From: an uncultured Gammaproteobacteria bacterium
GTDB lineage: Bacteria > Pseudomonadota > Gammaproteobacteria > Arenicellales > JAANXG01
NCBI GenBank assembly: GCA_947259705.1
Contig: CAMYNL010000025.1
Coordinates: 1 to 45,481, forward strand
DNA length: 45,481 nucleotides
Direction: 5' to 3'
The notes below the pieces were generated by a model that was given only the letters and a program-made list of their open reading frames with translations, was not told where the DNA came from and made no database searches. Positions 18,110-27,731 of the stretch are shown here, one piece after another. The position numbers and the translations under genes were made by a program. How positions within the stretch are numbered: position 1 is the first letter of the stretch; the number at the start of each line of letters is the position of its first letter.

Positions 18110-18370
18110 TTTGATTGCCTGCTGACGGCGTGGCGCGGTGACACTGACCCCGCGGGCGCCTCTCTTGCGGGGCGGCTTGCCGGTTCGGTGACGCTCCGCA
18201 CCGTCGCCGGCGGGCAGGTATACGCATCAGCCTCCCTGCATGGGTTCCCCTCCAGCCCGCGCCCCGGCAAGGCCTGCATGCCGCGGTGAGGGAGATCGCC
18301 CGGACCACAGCAGCGTTTATGCCTGTAAAGTGTTTCCGGCTGCCGCCCCGGCCGTTGACAGCCGAGGGCG

Positions 18371-19996
18371 ATGGTAGACTGGGTCCGCATATCAACCGCA
18401 CTGCCCCCGCCGCGCAGGCCCGCCGCGAATCCCACCGATCCGCTCGCGGTGCTGGCTGAATTTTATCGGCGGCACGGCCTGATCTGGCTGCTGACCGCGC
18501 TGGCCAGCGTCATAGTCTCCGCCTGGTGCCTGTATGCGGACCCGATCATCAACAATGACGGCATCCGGTACGTTCGCGCAGCGGACCTCTTCGCCGACGG
18601 TCGCTGGCGCGATGCGCTGGCAATCTACAAATGGCCGTTCTATCCGCTGCTGATCAGTACAGTCGCCGCGGTATCAGGTATGAGCGCGACCTGGTCGGCC
18701 CACCTGATCAATGCGGTGCTGCTGGTGGTTCTGGTATCGGCGTTTCTGCTGTTGGTTTATCAGCTGGGTGGCGAGGACAGCGTGACCGTCGCCGTCGCCG
18801 CGGTGCTGATCGTCTCGCTGCCCGCACTCAATCAATATCGTTCTTTCGTAATCCGTGATTTCGGCTATCTCGCCGCCTACCTCGGGTCCCTGGTGCTGCT
18901 TATCCACTACTGGCGCCACCGATCGACAGTCGTGCTCGGTTTCTGGCTGCTGGCGGCCTGCACGGCGACGCTGTTCCGCATCGAGGGCGTCGCGTTCCTC
19001 GTCCTGCCACCGCTGCTGCTGGGCTTGCGGTCACTGACCACCGCCCGCGCGCGCCGGGTGTGGCTGGCCGTCACCGCGGTCGTGCTGGCAAGTCTCACCG
19101 CGGTTTTTGCCCTCTGGCTCGCGGTCTCGGAGTCGGGCGTGACGCTGCCAGACCTGGTGCGTGATCCTGTATCGGCCATGACAGCGGGTTTGCAGGGCAT
19201 GGCCTCGGGTTGGCGTGGCAAGTTCGAGATGCTGCAACCCGGGTCTGGAGGCGGGGGCGGCAAGCTCGCCTTCGCAACCGTGGCCTACCTGCTGACCGCC
19301 GCCGCCATCCTGGCGAGCGTGATCGGCAAGCAGCTGGGTCCGCTGTACGGCGCGGCGTCCGGCTGGGCGCTCTGGAAGGGCTGGGCGTTCCCGCGCCGCG
19401 AGGCGGGTGGGTTATGGTGGCAGTTCGTCGTCATCAACCTGCTCATCCTCGCCGGCTACGTGTTCGCCAAGTTGGCCCTGCCGCGCCGTTATGCCCTGGC
19501 GTTGGTCTTGACCGTGCTGGCGGCTGCCCCCTTCGCCATTGCCCGCTGGTATACTGGCTGGCGCTCCGCTGCCCGGGGCGCCGCGGTGCGGCGCTGGTTC
19601 CCGGTCCTGCTGTTCTTGATGGCCCTGATCACGGTGCGGGGACTGGACGTGTTCACCGATCAGCATCATCTGCGGCAGGCCGGATTGTGGCTGCGCGGCA
19701 ATACCCCGTCCGCGGTGGGTCTGTTCAGTGACAACCAGGTGCTCATCTATTTCTCCGGCAAGCATGCCTACCGGGAGGGGGCGGCGTACGCATGGCCGGA
19801 GACCCGGCGCCTGCTCCGGACCGGAAACTGGAAGCGCTACGATTACCTGGCGCTGGTGGTGGCTGCGGGCCATCCTGAGCGGGAGACAGAAATACGCCAA
19901 TGGCTGCGCATGGCGCCGGTCCATGCGGTGACCAGTTCCAAGGGCGAGAAGGTATTGATCTTTGCCGTTCGCGGACGGGGACACAACAGCCGATGA
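18371..19996 (+). CDS. GT-C fold membrane glycosyltransferase-like protein
   Basis: A polytopic inner-membrane protein (541 aa, roughly ten or more hydrophobic segments) of the PMT/ArnT-like GT-C type, which use polyprenyl-phosphate sugars on the periplasmic side. After the first membrane segment, the short acidic stretch IINNDGIRYVRAADLF corresponds to the catalytic loop position, and IRDFGYLAAYLGSLVLL and FRIEGVAFLVLP follow. The C-terminal part is a soluble domain with YFSGKHAYREGAAY. The sugar donor and the target (lipid, protein or glycan) cannot be inferred. The next gene, a nucleoside transporter, starts 43 bp after the stop in my reading. Confidence 0.75.
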   Translation: MVDWVRISTALPPPRRPAANPTDPLAVLAEFYRRHGLIWLLTALASVIVSAWCLYADPIINNDGIRYVRAADLFADGRWRDALAIYKWPFYPLLISTVAAVSGMSATWSAHLINAVLLVVLVSAFLLLVYQLGGEDSVTVAVAAVLIVSLPALNQYRSFVIRDFGYLAAYLGSLVLLIHYWRHRSTVVLGFWLLAACTATLFRIEGVAFLVLPPLLLGLRSLTTARARRVWLAVTAVVLASLTAVFALWLAVSESGVTLPDLVRDPVSAMTAGLQGMASGWRGKFEMLQPGSGGGGGKLAFATVAYLLTAAAILASVIGKQLGPLYGAASGWALWKGWAFPRREAGGLWWQFVVINLLILAGYVFAKLALPRRYALALVLTVLAAAPFAIARWYTGWRSAARGAAVRRWFPVLLFLMALITVRGLDVFTDQHHLRQAGLWLRGNTPSAVGLFSDNQVLIYFSGKHAYREGAAYAWPETRRLLRTGNWKRYDYLALVVAAGHPERETEIRQWLRMAPVHAVTSSKGEKVLIFAVRGRGHNSR

Positions 19997-20039
19997 GGAG
20001 CCCGCCGACCGAGCGCTTCGGGAGCGTCCCCTGAGCGGG

Positions 20040-21287
20040 GTGCTGCACAGCGCTCTGGGCCTGCTGGCACTCACCGGCCTGGCCTGGGTTTTCAGCGAGT
20101 CGCGCGGCCGGGTCTCGCCGCGGATCGTTTTTTCCGGGCTGGCCATGCAACTGCTGTTTGCCGTGCTGCTGCTCAAGATGCCCTGGGTCAACCAGCTCTT
20201 CGCGCTGCTCAATGACGCCGTGCTTGCCCTGCAGCGGGCCACCGAGGCCGGTGGCTCGTTCGTTTTCGGTTACCTGGGCGGCGGCACACTGCCGTTCGAG
20301 GAGACGCAGCCCGGTGCCAGTTTCATTCTCGCCTTTCGCGCCCTGCCGCTGGTGATCGTGATCAGCGCCCTTACCGCGCTGCTGACTTATTGGCGGATCC
20401 TGCCGCTGCTGGTGCGCGGATTCGCCGTCATCATGGAACGCGCGCTGGGCATCGGGGGCGCGGTGGGCCTGGGCACAGCGGCCAACGTCTTCGTCGGCAT
20501 GGTCGAGGCACCGCTTTTCGTGCGCCCGTACCTGTCGCGCCTCAGCCGCAGTGAGCTGTTCGTTCTCATGGCCGCCGGCATGGCGACCATTGCGGGCACG
20601 GTGCTGATACTCTACGCCACCTTTCTTGCCGACAAGGTATCGAACGCGGTCGGCCACCTGCTGACGGCCTCGCTGATCAGCGCGCCGGCTGCGGTCACTA
20701 TTGCCCACATCATGATACCGGGCAGCGACCCGCCGACGGCGGCGGCCCTGGAGGCCGGAAGCGACGCGCGCAGCGCCATGGAGTCGGTTACCCTGGGCAC
20801 CTTCAGCGGCCTCAAGCTGTACCTGAACATCGTCGCCATGCTGCTGGTGTTCGTCGCCCTGGTCCATCTTGCCAACGCCTGCCTGGCGCTGCTGCCGGAG
20901 CCGGGCGGCTCGCCGATCACCCTGGAACGACTGTTGGGTTACCTGATGTCCCCGATCGCCTGGCTGATGGGGGTTTCGTGGGCGGAGGCGGCCAGCGCCG
21001 GGTCTCTGCTGGGGATCAAGACCGTCCTCAACGAGTTCATTGCCTACCGGCAGCTGGCCGAGCTGCCAGCGGGCGTGCTCTCGGCGCGCAGCGAACTCAT
21101 CATGACCTACGCGCTGTGCGGCTTCGCCAACTTCGGCAGTGTCGGCATCATGATCGGAGGATTGACCACCCTGGTTCCCGACCGGCAGCAGGAAATCATC
21201 GCCCTCGGCATGAAGAGCATTGTCGCCGGGACTCTGGCCACCTGCTGCACCGGCGCGGTGGTCGGGCTGCTGACGCCGGTTGCGTGA
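20040..21287 (+). CDS. concentrative nucleoside transporter (CNT/NupC family)
   Basis: An inner-membrane symporter that takes up nucleosides with H+ or Na+. Conserved CNT segments are GGSFVFGYLGGGTLPFE, GTAANVFVGMVEAPLFVRPY, HIMIPGSDPP, GIKTVLNEFIAY and CGFANFGSVGIMIGGL, in family order. It is about 415 aa and complete. The start is set at GTG 20040 (VLHSALGLLAL), since the longer frame to TTG 19962 overlaps the previous gene and lacks conservation; this remains uncertain. The convergent HIT gene ends 25 bp away. Confidence 0.93.
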   Translation: MLHSALGLLALTGLAWVFSESRGRVSPRIVFSGLAMQLLFAVLLLKMPWVNQLFALLNDAVLALQRATEAGGSFVFGYLGGGTLPFEETQPGASFILAFRALPLVIVISALTALLTYWRILPLLVRGFAVIMERALGIGGAVGLGTAANVFVGMVEAPLFVRPYLSRLSRSELFVLMAAGMATIAGTVLILYATFLADKVSNAVGHLLTASLISAPAAVTIAHIMIPGSDPPTAAALEAGSDARSAMESVTLGTFSGLKLYLNIVAMLLVFVALVHLANACLALLPEPGGSPITLERLLGYLMSPIAWLMGVSWAEAASAGSLLGIKTVLNEFIAYRQLAELPAGVLSARSELIMTYALCGFANFGSVGIMIGGLTTLVPDRQQEIIALGMKSIVAGTLATCCTGAVVGLLTPVA

Positions 21288-21312
21288 GCCGCTGTGCTGT
21301 CCGCAAGGCCGG

Positions 21313-21672
21313 TCAATCCCGCGGTCGCGCTACCATGCGGCCCATGGGCCGCCCGCCGAGAAGATGCATGTGAAGGTGAAAGACGATCTGTCCGCCGTGG
21401 CTGTTGCAGTTGACGATGAGGCGATAGCCATCCTCAGCGATGCCCTCTTCGCGGGCGAGCTTCGCCGCCACCACGAACATGTGACCGATGGCGGCCTCGT
21501 CCTCCTCGGTGACGTCGTTGACAGTGGTGATCAGCTTATTGGGTATGATCAATATATGGGTCGGTGCCTGGGGACTGATATCGCGGAAGGCGGTGACGGT
21601 GTCGTCCTGGAATACGATATCCGCAGGCAGCTCGCGGCGGATAATTTTGCTGAAAATGGTTTCTTCTGGCAT
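21313..21672 (-). CDS. hinT: HIT family nucleotide hydrolase (HinT-like)
   Basis: A small cytoplasmic purine nucleoside phosphoramidase. The start [20 protein letters not shown] and the motif [10 protein letters not shown] (HxHxHxx with the catalytic middle His) are diagnostic for HinT-type proteins. At 119 aa it is full length. It stands alone on the minus strand, convergent with the CNT transporter and divergent from the acuI-like gene. Confidence 0.95.
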   Translation of the reverse strand: MPEETIFSKIIRRELPADIVFQDDTVTAFRDISPQAPTHILIIPNKLITTVNDVTEEDEAAIGHMFVVAAKLAREEGIAEDGYRLIVNCNSHGGQIVFHLHMHLLGGRPMGRMVARPRD

Positions 21673-21786
21673 AACTGTCTCCCGAATTCTCGATCGATCG
21701 TCGACGCAGGGTGTTCACCACCGTGAATGGGCCTCGCGGCCGCGGAGTCTGGCTCGTCGGTCAAAAATCAAAGGAACATTGTAAAT

Positions 21787-22785
21787 ATGAACTCTTTCAA
21801 AGCCTATCGAATTCACGAAGACGACGGAAAAATCAACGCCCGGTTCGAGCAGATCGGCCTGGACGACCTGACCGATGGAGACGTAGTGATCCGCGCCGCC
21901 TATTCCGATATCAACTACAAGGACGCGCTGGCGGCTACCGGTAAGGGGAGGATCCTGCGCAAGTATCCGCTGGTGGGAGGGATAGACGTGTCCGGCAGCG
22001 TGGTGGAGTCAGGCAGCGACCGCTTCAAGCCCGGCGACAAGGTGGTGGTGTGCGGCTGTGAGCTCTCCGAGATCCGTGACGGTGGATATGCCGAGTACGC
22101 ACGGGCGCCCGCGGACTGCGTGGTCGCGCTGCCGCCGTCGCTGAGCCTGTTCGATGCCATGGCCCTGGGCACCGCCGGCTTCACCGCGGCATTGGCGGTG
22201 GATCGTATGGAGCAGAACGGCCAGCATCCCGGTCAGGGCCCGATCGTGGTGACCGGGGCCACCGGCGGCGTCGGCAGCGTCGCCATCGATTTGCTTTCCG
22301 GCTGCGGTTACGAGGTCTATGCCTATACTGGAAAGGGCGACGCCAGCGACTACCTGATCAGCCTCGGCGCAAGCAAGATCCTGCTCAGGCAGGAAGTCGA
22401 TTTGGGCAAGCGCCCGATGGAGCGCGCCGAGTACGGTGGCGCCGTCGACAGCCTCGGCGGCGAGGTGCTGACCTGGCTGACGCGCACCGTGTGCCCCTTC
22501 GGCAACATCGCGTCCATCGGCCTGGCCGCCAGCCATGAACTCAATACCACGGTCATGCCCTTCATCCTGCGCGGCGTCTCGCTGCTGGGCATCAACTCGG
22601 TGATCTGCTCTCCCTCCATGCGCCAAAGTGCCTGGCAGCGGCTGGGCAATGATCTGAAACCCCGGCACCTGGACAAGATCGTGACCCGCACCATCGGCCT
22701 GGATGACCTGCCCACCGCATTCGATGATTACATTGCCGGGCGCGTCACCGGCCGCACCGTGGTTTCCATCGGCGGTGATGAGTGA
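21787..22785 (+). CDS. acuI: acryloyl-CoA reductase / YhdH-type quinone oxidoreductase
   Basis: A medium-chain (zinc-less) dehydrogenase that, in characterised AcuI/YhdH members, reduces acryloyl-CoA to propionyl-CoA with NADPH. Features are [43 protein letters not shown], the nucleotide-binding [16 protein letters not shown], and the C-terminal [16 protein letters not shown]. Start ATG 21787 has AAAGGAA upstream. Length (332 aa) is standard. It overlaps the following acetoacetyl-CoA synthetase gene by 8 bp, so the two are translationally coupled. It could protect against reactive acryloyl-CoA or act on another short enoyl-CoA. Confidence 0.9.
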   Translation: MNSFKAYRIHEDDGKINARFEQIGLDDLTDGDVVIRAAYSDINYKDALAATGKGRILRKYPLVGGIDVSGSVVESGSDRFKPGDKVVVCGCELSEIRDGGYAEYARAPADCVVALPPSLSLFDAMALGTAGFTAALAVDRMEQNGQHPGQGPIVVTGATGGVGSVAIDLLSGCGYEVYAYTGKGDASDYLISLGASKILLRQEVDLGKRPMERAEYGGAVDSLGGEVLTWLTRTVCPFGNIASIGLAASHELNTTVMPFILRGVSLLGINSVICSPSMRQSAWQRLGNDLKPRHLDKIVTRTIGLDDLPTAFDDYIAGRVTGRTVVSIGGDE

Positions 22786-24739
22786 AAACGGCCCGCTGTG
22801 GCGCCCGGATCCGCAACGCATCGCCCGCGCCCGGATCACCGCATTCACCCGCCGCATCGAGTCTGAACACGGCATAGCGCTGCCGGACTATCAGGCGCTG
22901 CACCGCTGGTCTGTTGACCAGCCCGGCGAGTTCTGGTCGGCGCTGTGGGACCAGACCGAGGTGGTCGCACTGCACCGCGGCGAGACGGTGGTGGAGGACC
23001 TGCACCGTATGCCCGGCGCGCGCTGGTTTCCGGGGGCGCGACTGAATTTCGCCGCCAACCTGCTGCGCCGGCGCGACGACGCAGAGGCCATCGTGTTCCG
23101 GGGCGAGGACCGCGTCGAGTCCCGGCTTTCCTACCGGCAGCTCAATGAACGGGTGTCGCGGCTGGCGCAGGCGCTCAGGCGGGAGGGAGTGGAGGCGGGA
23201 GACCGCGTCGCCGCCTATGTCCCTAACATGCCGGAGGCGGTGATCGCCATGCTGGCGGCATCGTCCCTGGGCGCCGTGTGGTCGTCTTGTTCACCGGACT
23301 TCGGCGTCCAGGGGGTGCTCGACCGGTTCGGCCAGATCGAACCCAAGATCCTGTTCAGTGCCGACGGTTACTTCTACAACGGCAAACGGCATGACTCGCT
23401 GCAGAAACTGGGCGCGATACGTCGCCAACTGCCCGGCGTCGAGCGCACGGTAATCATCCCCTACACCAGCGAGGGCCGGCTGCCGGACGGGGTTGCCGAC
23501 GCCGTGACGTGGGACGAATTCATTGCGCCATTCGCGGCACAGGACATCGAGTTCACCCAGCTGCCATTCGATCATCCGCTCTACATCATGTTTTCCTCCG
23601 GCACCACCGGGGCGCCCAAGTGCATCGTCCATGGCGCTGGCGGAACCCTGCTGCAGCACCTCAAGGAGCACCAGTTGCATACCGACGTCGGCATGGGGGA
23701 CCGTTTGTTCTACTTCACCACCTGTGGTTGGATGATGTGGAACTGGCTGGTGTCCGGCCTCGCATCGGGCGCGACGCTGATTCTCTACGATGGTTCGCCG
23801 TTTCATCCAGACGGCAATGCCCTGTTCGATTTCGTCGCGCGGGAACGGATCAGTGTCTTCGGCGCCTCGGCCAAGTTCATCGATGCCGTCGCCAAGGCCC
23901 ACCTGGCGCCGCGGGACACCCATGACCTGGGCGCGTTGCGCGCCATCCTGTCCACCGGCTCGCCGCTGGCGCCGGAGGGCTTCGACTTTGTCTATCAGCA
24001 CATCAAGCCGGATGTCTGCCTTTCCTCCATCTCCGGCGGCACCGACATCATCTCCTGTTTCGCCCTCGGTAATCCCGCGCTCCCGGTGTGGCGCGGCGAA
24101 CTGCAGTGTCTGGGGCTGGGCATGCGGGTCGAGGTGCTGGATGAAGACGGTCACGCGTTGCCGCCGGGCCGCAAGGGCGAATTGGCATGCAGCGCCCCCT
24201 TTCCGTCCATGCCGACCGGTTTCTGGAACGATCCCGACGGCAGCAGGTATCACCGGGCCTATTTCGCCAAGGTCCCCGGGGTGTGGTGCCACGGTGACTA
24301 TGTCGCGCTGACCGAACATGGCGGCATGGTCATCTACGGCCGCTCCGACGCCGTGCTCAACCCCGGGGGCGTGCGCATCGGCACCGCCGAGATCTATCGG
24401 CAGGCGGAGCAGATCGAGCAGGTCGTGGAGAGCCTGGTGATCGGCCAGCAGTGGCAGGGCGACGTGCGGGTAATACTGTTCGTGCGCCTGCGCCCAGGCG
24501 TCACCCTGGACGAACAGCTGCGAGGACAGATCAGGCAGCGGATACGCGACAACTGTACGCCCCGCCACGTACCGGCGAAGATTATCCAGGTAGTCGACAT
24601 TCCACGTACCAAGAGCGGCAAGATAGTGGAGCTGGCGGTGCGCAGCGTGGTCCACGGCGAGCCCGTGAAGAATCGCGAGGCGCTGGCGAATCCGGAAGCG
24701 CTGCGCTTGTTCACCAACCTGCCGGAACTAGAGTGCTGA
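22778..24739 (+). CDS. aacS: acetoacetyl-CoA synthetase
   Basis: Activates acetoacetate to acetoacetyl-CoA with ATP in the cytoplasm. This ANL-superfamily enzyme is recognised by [14 protein letters not shown], the P-loop [35 protein letters not shown], the A8 hinge region [19 protein letters not shown] and the catalytic Lys in [13 protein letters not shown]. Length (653 aa) is that of AacS rather than short acyl-CoA ligases. The ATG overlaps the end of acuI in ATGAGTGA; AMACR starts 7 bp after its stop. Acetoacetate is an end product of leucine, ketone-body and acyclic terpenoid breakdown, which fits the next genes. Confidence 0.94.
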   Translation: MSENGPLWRPDPQRIARARITAFTRRIESEHGIALPDYQALHRWSVDQPGEFWSALWDQTEVVALHRGETVVEDLHRMPGARWFPGARLNFAANLLRRRDDAEAIVFRGEDRVESRLSYRQLNERVSRLAQALRREGVEAGDRVAAYVPNMPEAVIAMLAASSLGAVWSSCSPDFGVQGVLDRFGQIEPKILFSADGYFYNGKRHDSLQKLGAIRRQLPGVERTVIIPYTSEGRLPDGVADAVTWDEFIAPFAAQDIEFTQLPFDHPLYIMFSSGTTGAPKCIVHGAGGTLLQHLKEHQLHTDVGMGDRLFYFTTCGWMMWNWLVSGLASGATLILYDGSPFHPDGNALFDFVARERISVFGASAKFIDAVAKAHLAPRDTHDLGALRAILSTGSPLAPEGFDFVYQHIKPDVCLSSISGGTDIISCFALGNPALPVWRGELQCLGLGMRVEVLDEDGHALPPGRKGELACSAPFPSMPTGFWNDPDGSRYHRAYFAKVPGVWCHGDYVALTEHGGMVIYGRSDAVLNPGGVRIGTAEIYRQAEQIEQVVESLVIGQQWQGDVRVILFVRLRPGVTLDEQLRGQIRQRIRDNCTPRHVPAKIIQVVDIPRTKSGKIVELAVRSVVHGEPVKNREALANPEALRLFTNLPELEC

Positions 24740-24746
24740 CGCCGCG

Positions 24747-25916
24747 ATGCCGGAGCCCAGCGGTCAGCGCGCCAAACCACTGTCCGGCATCCGCGTACTC
24801 GATCTGACGCGGCTGCTGCCCGGGCCCGTGTGCAGCCTCCACCTCGCGGACATGGGCGCCGATGTTATCAAGGTGGAGGATCCCGGCGCCGGTGACTACG
24901 CCCGCGCCATGCGCGGATATTTCTCCCCCATCAACCGCAACAAGCGATCCCTGACGCTGGATCTCAAGCAGCCACGCGGCCGCGAGCTGTTCCTGGAGCT
25001 GGTGCGGGACGCCCAGGTGGTGATGGAGGGCTTCCGTCCCGGCGTCATGCGCCGACTGGGCGTGGATTACGAGCGCGTGGCCGAGGTCAACCCAGGTATC
25101 GTCTATTGCTCCATAACCGGCTACGGTCAGTCGGGGCCGTACCGGGACCGGGCCGGGCACGACCTGAATTACTGCGCCTACGCCGGCATCGTCGACCAGG
25201 TGGGTGCGCGGGACGGCCCCCCGGTGATCCCGAATTTCCAGATTGCGGACATCCTTGGCGGATCGCTGAGCGCCATCATGGGCATCCTGGCGGCACTGCT
25301 GGATGCCCAGCGCAGTGGCCGCGGACGCTACGTGGACGTGGCCATGGCGGACTGCGCGCTGGCCCACAACCTGATGCCGATGACAGCACTGGCGGAACGT
25401 GGCGCGCCGCGGCCAAGGGGCACCGATTTCTTAAGCGGCGGGCTGCCGTGGTATGCCGTGTACGAGACCGCGGACGGGCGATACCTGGCCCTGGGCGCGC
25501 TCGAGTTCAAGTTCTGGCAGGCCTTGGGTGCCGCCATGGAGCTGCCGGACTGGGCGCGGACGCAGCCTGAGGGGGAGGCGGAACGTGAGCGCATCCGTGC
25601 CGAACTGGTCAGGCGTTTCAAGACCCGCAGTCGCGACGACTGGCTGCGGCACTTCGCCGACGTGGACTGCTGTCTGGCGCCCGTGCTCACCATTGCAGAG
25701 GCGCGGCAGGACGCGCACTTTCGCGCCCGCGGCATGTTCGCAGAAGTGGAGGGTGAGGCTGGTTCACAGTTCGCGTTTCCAGTGCGTCTCAGCGACTTCG
25801 AGTTCGGGGTGGCATGCGCAGCGCCGGAACAGGGTCAGCATAACAACCAGGTGCTGCGGGAGCTGGGTTACTCGGCAGCGCAGATCGCTGCCCTGCGCGA
25901 GGAGGGCGTGGTGTGA
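24747..25916 (+). CDS. alpha-methylacyl-CoA racemase (CaiB/BaiF family)
   Basis: Family III CoA-transferase fold. Within it this protein matches AMACR, which epimerises 2-methylacyl-CoA esters so that acyl-CoA dehydrogenases can act. The catalytic set of the mycobacterial enzyme appears conserved: His138 in AGHDLNYCAYAG, Asp168 in IADILGGS and Glu253 in LGALEFKFW. FLSGGLPWYAVYETADGRYLALGALE is the AMACR-type segment (FLSGG to YETADG); transferases of this family differ here. At 389 aa it is full length. The gene lies between acetoacetyl-CoA synthetase and etfBA, pointing to catabolism of methyl-branched acids (isoprenoid or sterol-type side chains), which is inference. Confidence 0.85.
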   Translation: MPEPSGQRAKPLSGIRVLDLTRLLPGPVCSLHLADMGADVIKVEDPGAGDYARAMRGYFSPINRNKRSLTLDLKQPRGRELFLELVRDAQVVMEGFRPGVMRRLGVDYERVAEVNPGIVYCSITGYGQSGPYRDRAGHDLNYCAYAGIVDQVGARDGPPVIPNFQIADILGGSLSAIMGILAALLDAQRSGRGRYVDVAMADCALAHNLMPMTALAERGAPRPRGTDFLSGGLPWYAVYETADGRYLALGALEFKFWQALGAAMELPDWARTQPEGEAERERIRAELVRRFKTRSRDDWLRHFADVDCCLAPVLTIAEARQDAHFRARGMFAEVEGEAGSQFAFPVRLSDFEFGVACAAPEQGQHNNQVLRELGYSAAQIAALREEGVV

Positions 25917-25986
25917 GGAATTGCGCCGGCCTCGGTCAGCAGTTAGCATCGGTCGCCCGGCGACGTACCTGGACATTCGATAAGCA

Positions 25987-26736
25987 ATGAAAATACTGGT
26001 ACCCGTAAAGCGGGTCGTGGACTACAACGTAAAGATCCGCGTGAAGAGGGACAACAGCGGCGTGGAAACCGCCAACGTAAAGATGTCGATGAATCCCTTC
26101 GACGAGATCGCCGTGGAGGAAGCGTTGCGCATCAAGGAAGCGGGCAATGCCGCGGAGATCATTGCCGTCTCCATCGGCGTCAGCCAGTGCCAGGAAACGA
26201 TACGTACCGCCCTGGCGATGGGGGCGGACCGCGGCATCCTGGTGGAGTCCGATACCGACATACAGCCGCTGGCGGTGGCCAGGATCCTCACGCAGCTGGC
26301 GCAGCGCGAACGGGCCGGCCTGGTGATCATGGGCAAGCAGGCCATCGACGACGATAGCAACCAGACGGGGCAGATGCTGGCGGCGATGCTGGGTTGGGCC
26401 CAGGGCACCTTTGCCTCCCGGGTCACGCTGCAACAGGACCGGGTGACAGTGACCCGGGAGATCGACGGCGGTCTGGAGACCCTATCGCTGGCCCTGCCGG
26501 CCGTGGTCACCACCGATCTGCGACTGAACGAACCCCGCTATGCCAAGCTGCCCAATATCATGAAGGCGAAGAAAAAGACCCTGGAGGTGATCCCGGCCGA
26601 CGGCATGGGCCTGGACATCGCCCCGCGGCTGGAGGTGTTGCGCGTCGAGGAACCGCCCAGGCGCGCGGCGGGTGTACGGGTGACCGATGTGGCCGAGCTG
26701 CTGGACAAGCTCAAGAACGAAGCGAAGGTGATCTGA
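25987..26736 (+). CDS. etfB: electron transfer flavoprotein beta subunit
   Basis: The AMP-binding subunit of the ETF that accepts electrons from acyl-CoA dehydrogenases. Seen are [36 protein letters not shown] (the family signature), [19 protein letters not shown] and the recognition region [20 protein letters not shown], which docks dehydrogenases. 249 aa, complete. The alpha-subunit gene begins 1 bp after its stop. It follows the racemase gene by 70 bp. Confidence 0.97.
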   Translation: MKILVPVKRVVDYNVKIRVKRDNSGVETANVKMSMNPFDEIAVEEALRIKEAGNAAEIIAVSIGVSQCQETIRTALAMGADRGILVESDTDIQPLAVARILTQLAQRERAGLVIMGKQAIDDDSNQTGQMLAAMLGWAQGTFASRVTLQQDRVTVTREIDGGLETLSLALPAVVTTDLRLNEPRYAKLPNIMKAKKKTLEVIPADGMGLDIAPRLEVLRVEEPPRRAAGVRVTDVAELLDKLKNEAKVI

Positions 26737-26737
26737 C

Positions 26738-27664
26738 ATGACGGCGCTGGTGATCGCAGAGCATGACAACACGGAACTGAAACCGGCCACATTGAACACC
26801 ATCAGCGCTGCGAGACAACTGGTGGATGAGGTCGACGTGCTGGTAGCGGGGTGCGACTGCGCTGCGGTGGGGGAGCTTGCCGCTGTCATCGACGGCGTGC
26901 GGCGTGTGCTGTTGTGCGACGACGGTCGCGTCGAGCACCAGCTGGCGGAGGACGTGAGCGCGCTGGCGGTGTCTGTCGCCCGGGATTACTCCCACCTGCT
27001 CGCGCCGGCTTCGACATTCGGCAAGAACCTGATGCCCAGAATCGCGGCGCTGCTCGACGTCGCCGCCGTATCGGACATCGTACACGTGCTCTCCCCGGAT
27101 ACCTTCGTGCGACCGATCTACGCGGGCAATGCCATGGCCACCGTGCGCAGCTCCGATACCAGGAAGGTCATTACCGTGCGCCCCACGGCCTTTGACGCCG
27201 CCGCCGGGGGGGGCAGTGGCAAGGTCGAGCCGCTGCCACTGCCGGCGGCGCAGGAACTGGCGAGTTTCGTGGACCGCGAGCTGACCCGCTCCGAGCGGCC
27301 CGAGCTGACCAGCGCCCGGGTCGTGGTGTCGGGCGGACGGGGCGTGGGAAGCGCCGAAAATTTCCGCCTGCTGGAGGCGCTCGCGGACAAGCTGGGCGCG
27401 GCGGTGGGTGCATCGCGTGCTGCCGTCGATGCCGGCTACGTGCCGAACGACTACCAGGTGGGACAGACCGGCAAGGTGGTGGCGCCGGAGCTTTATATCG
27501 CGGTGGGCATATCCGGGGCGATCCAGCACCTGGCGGGCATGAAGGACAGCAAGGTGATCGTTGCCATCAACAAGGACGAGGAGGCGCCGATCTTCCAGGT
27601 TGCTGATTATGGTTTAGTGGGCGATTTATTCTCCATCCTGCCGCAACTCACCGAATCCCTGTGA
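26738..27664 (+). CDS. etfA: electron transfer flavoprotein alpha subunit
   Basis: The FAD-binding subunit of ETF. The C-terminal FAD domain shows [60 protein letters not shown] and [19 protein letters not shown], all family hallmarks. 308 aa, complete. Together with EtfB and the acyl-CoA dehydrogenase downstream it forms the dehydrogenation module. Its normal quinone-side partner, ETF-QO, survives in this window only as a wreck (40972-41476), so an intact copy must exist elsewhere if the module works. Confidence 0.97.
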   Translation: MTALVIAEHDNTELKPATLNTISAARQLVDEVDVLVAGCDCAAVGELAAVIDGVRRVLLCDDGRVEHQLAEDVSALAVSVARDYSHLLAPASTFGKNLMPRIAALLDVAAVSDIVHVLSPDTFVRPIYAGNAMATVRSSDTRKVITVRPTAFDAAAGGGSGKVEPLPLPAAQELASFVDRELTRSERPELTSARVVVSGGRGVGSAENFRLLEALADKLGAAVGASRAAVDAGYVPNDYQVGQTGKVVAPELYIAVGISGAIQHLAGMKDSKVIVAINKDEEAPIFQVADYGLVGDLFSILPQLTESL

Positions 27665-27731
27665 TGTGGGTGGCCACGCCGAATGCCGATTGTGGCGGTG
27701 ACCGGCAGTGCTCTCGAAATATGGGCCGGCC

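Noticed and set aside
20040-21287. NupG (MFS) type nucleoside transporter
   Set aside because: The GTAANVFVGMVEAPLF and ALCGFANFGSVGIM segments belong to the CNT (NupC) family.
24747-25916. Carnitine or oxalate CoA-transferase (CaiB/Frc)
   Set aside because: The His/Asp/Glu catalytic set and the GLPWYAVYETADG segment fit alpha-methylacyl-CoA racemase better.
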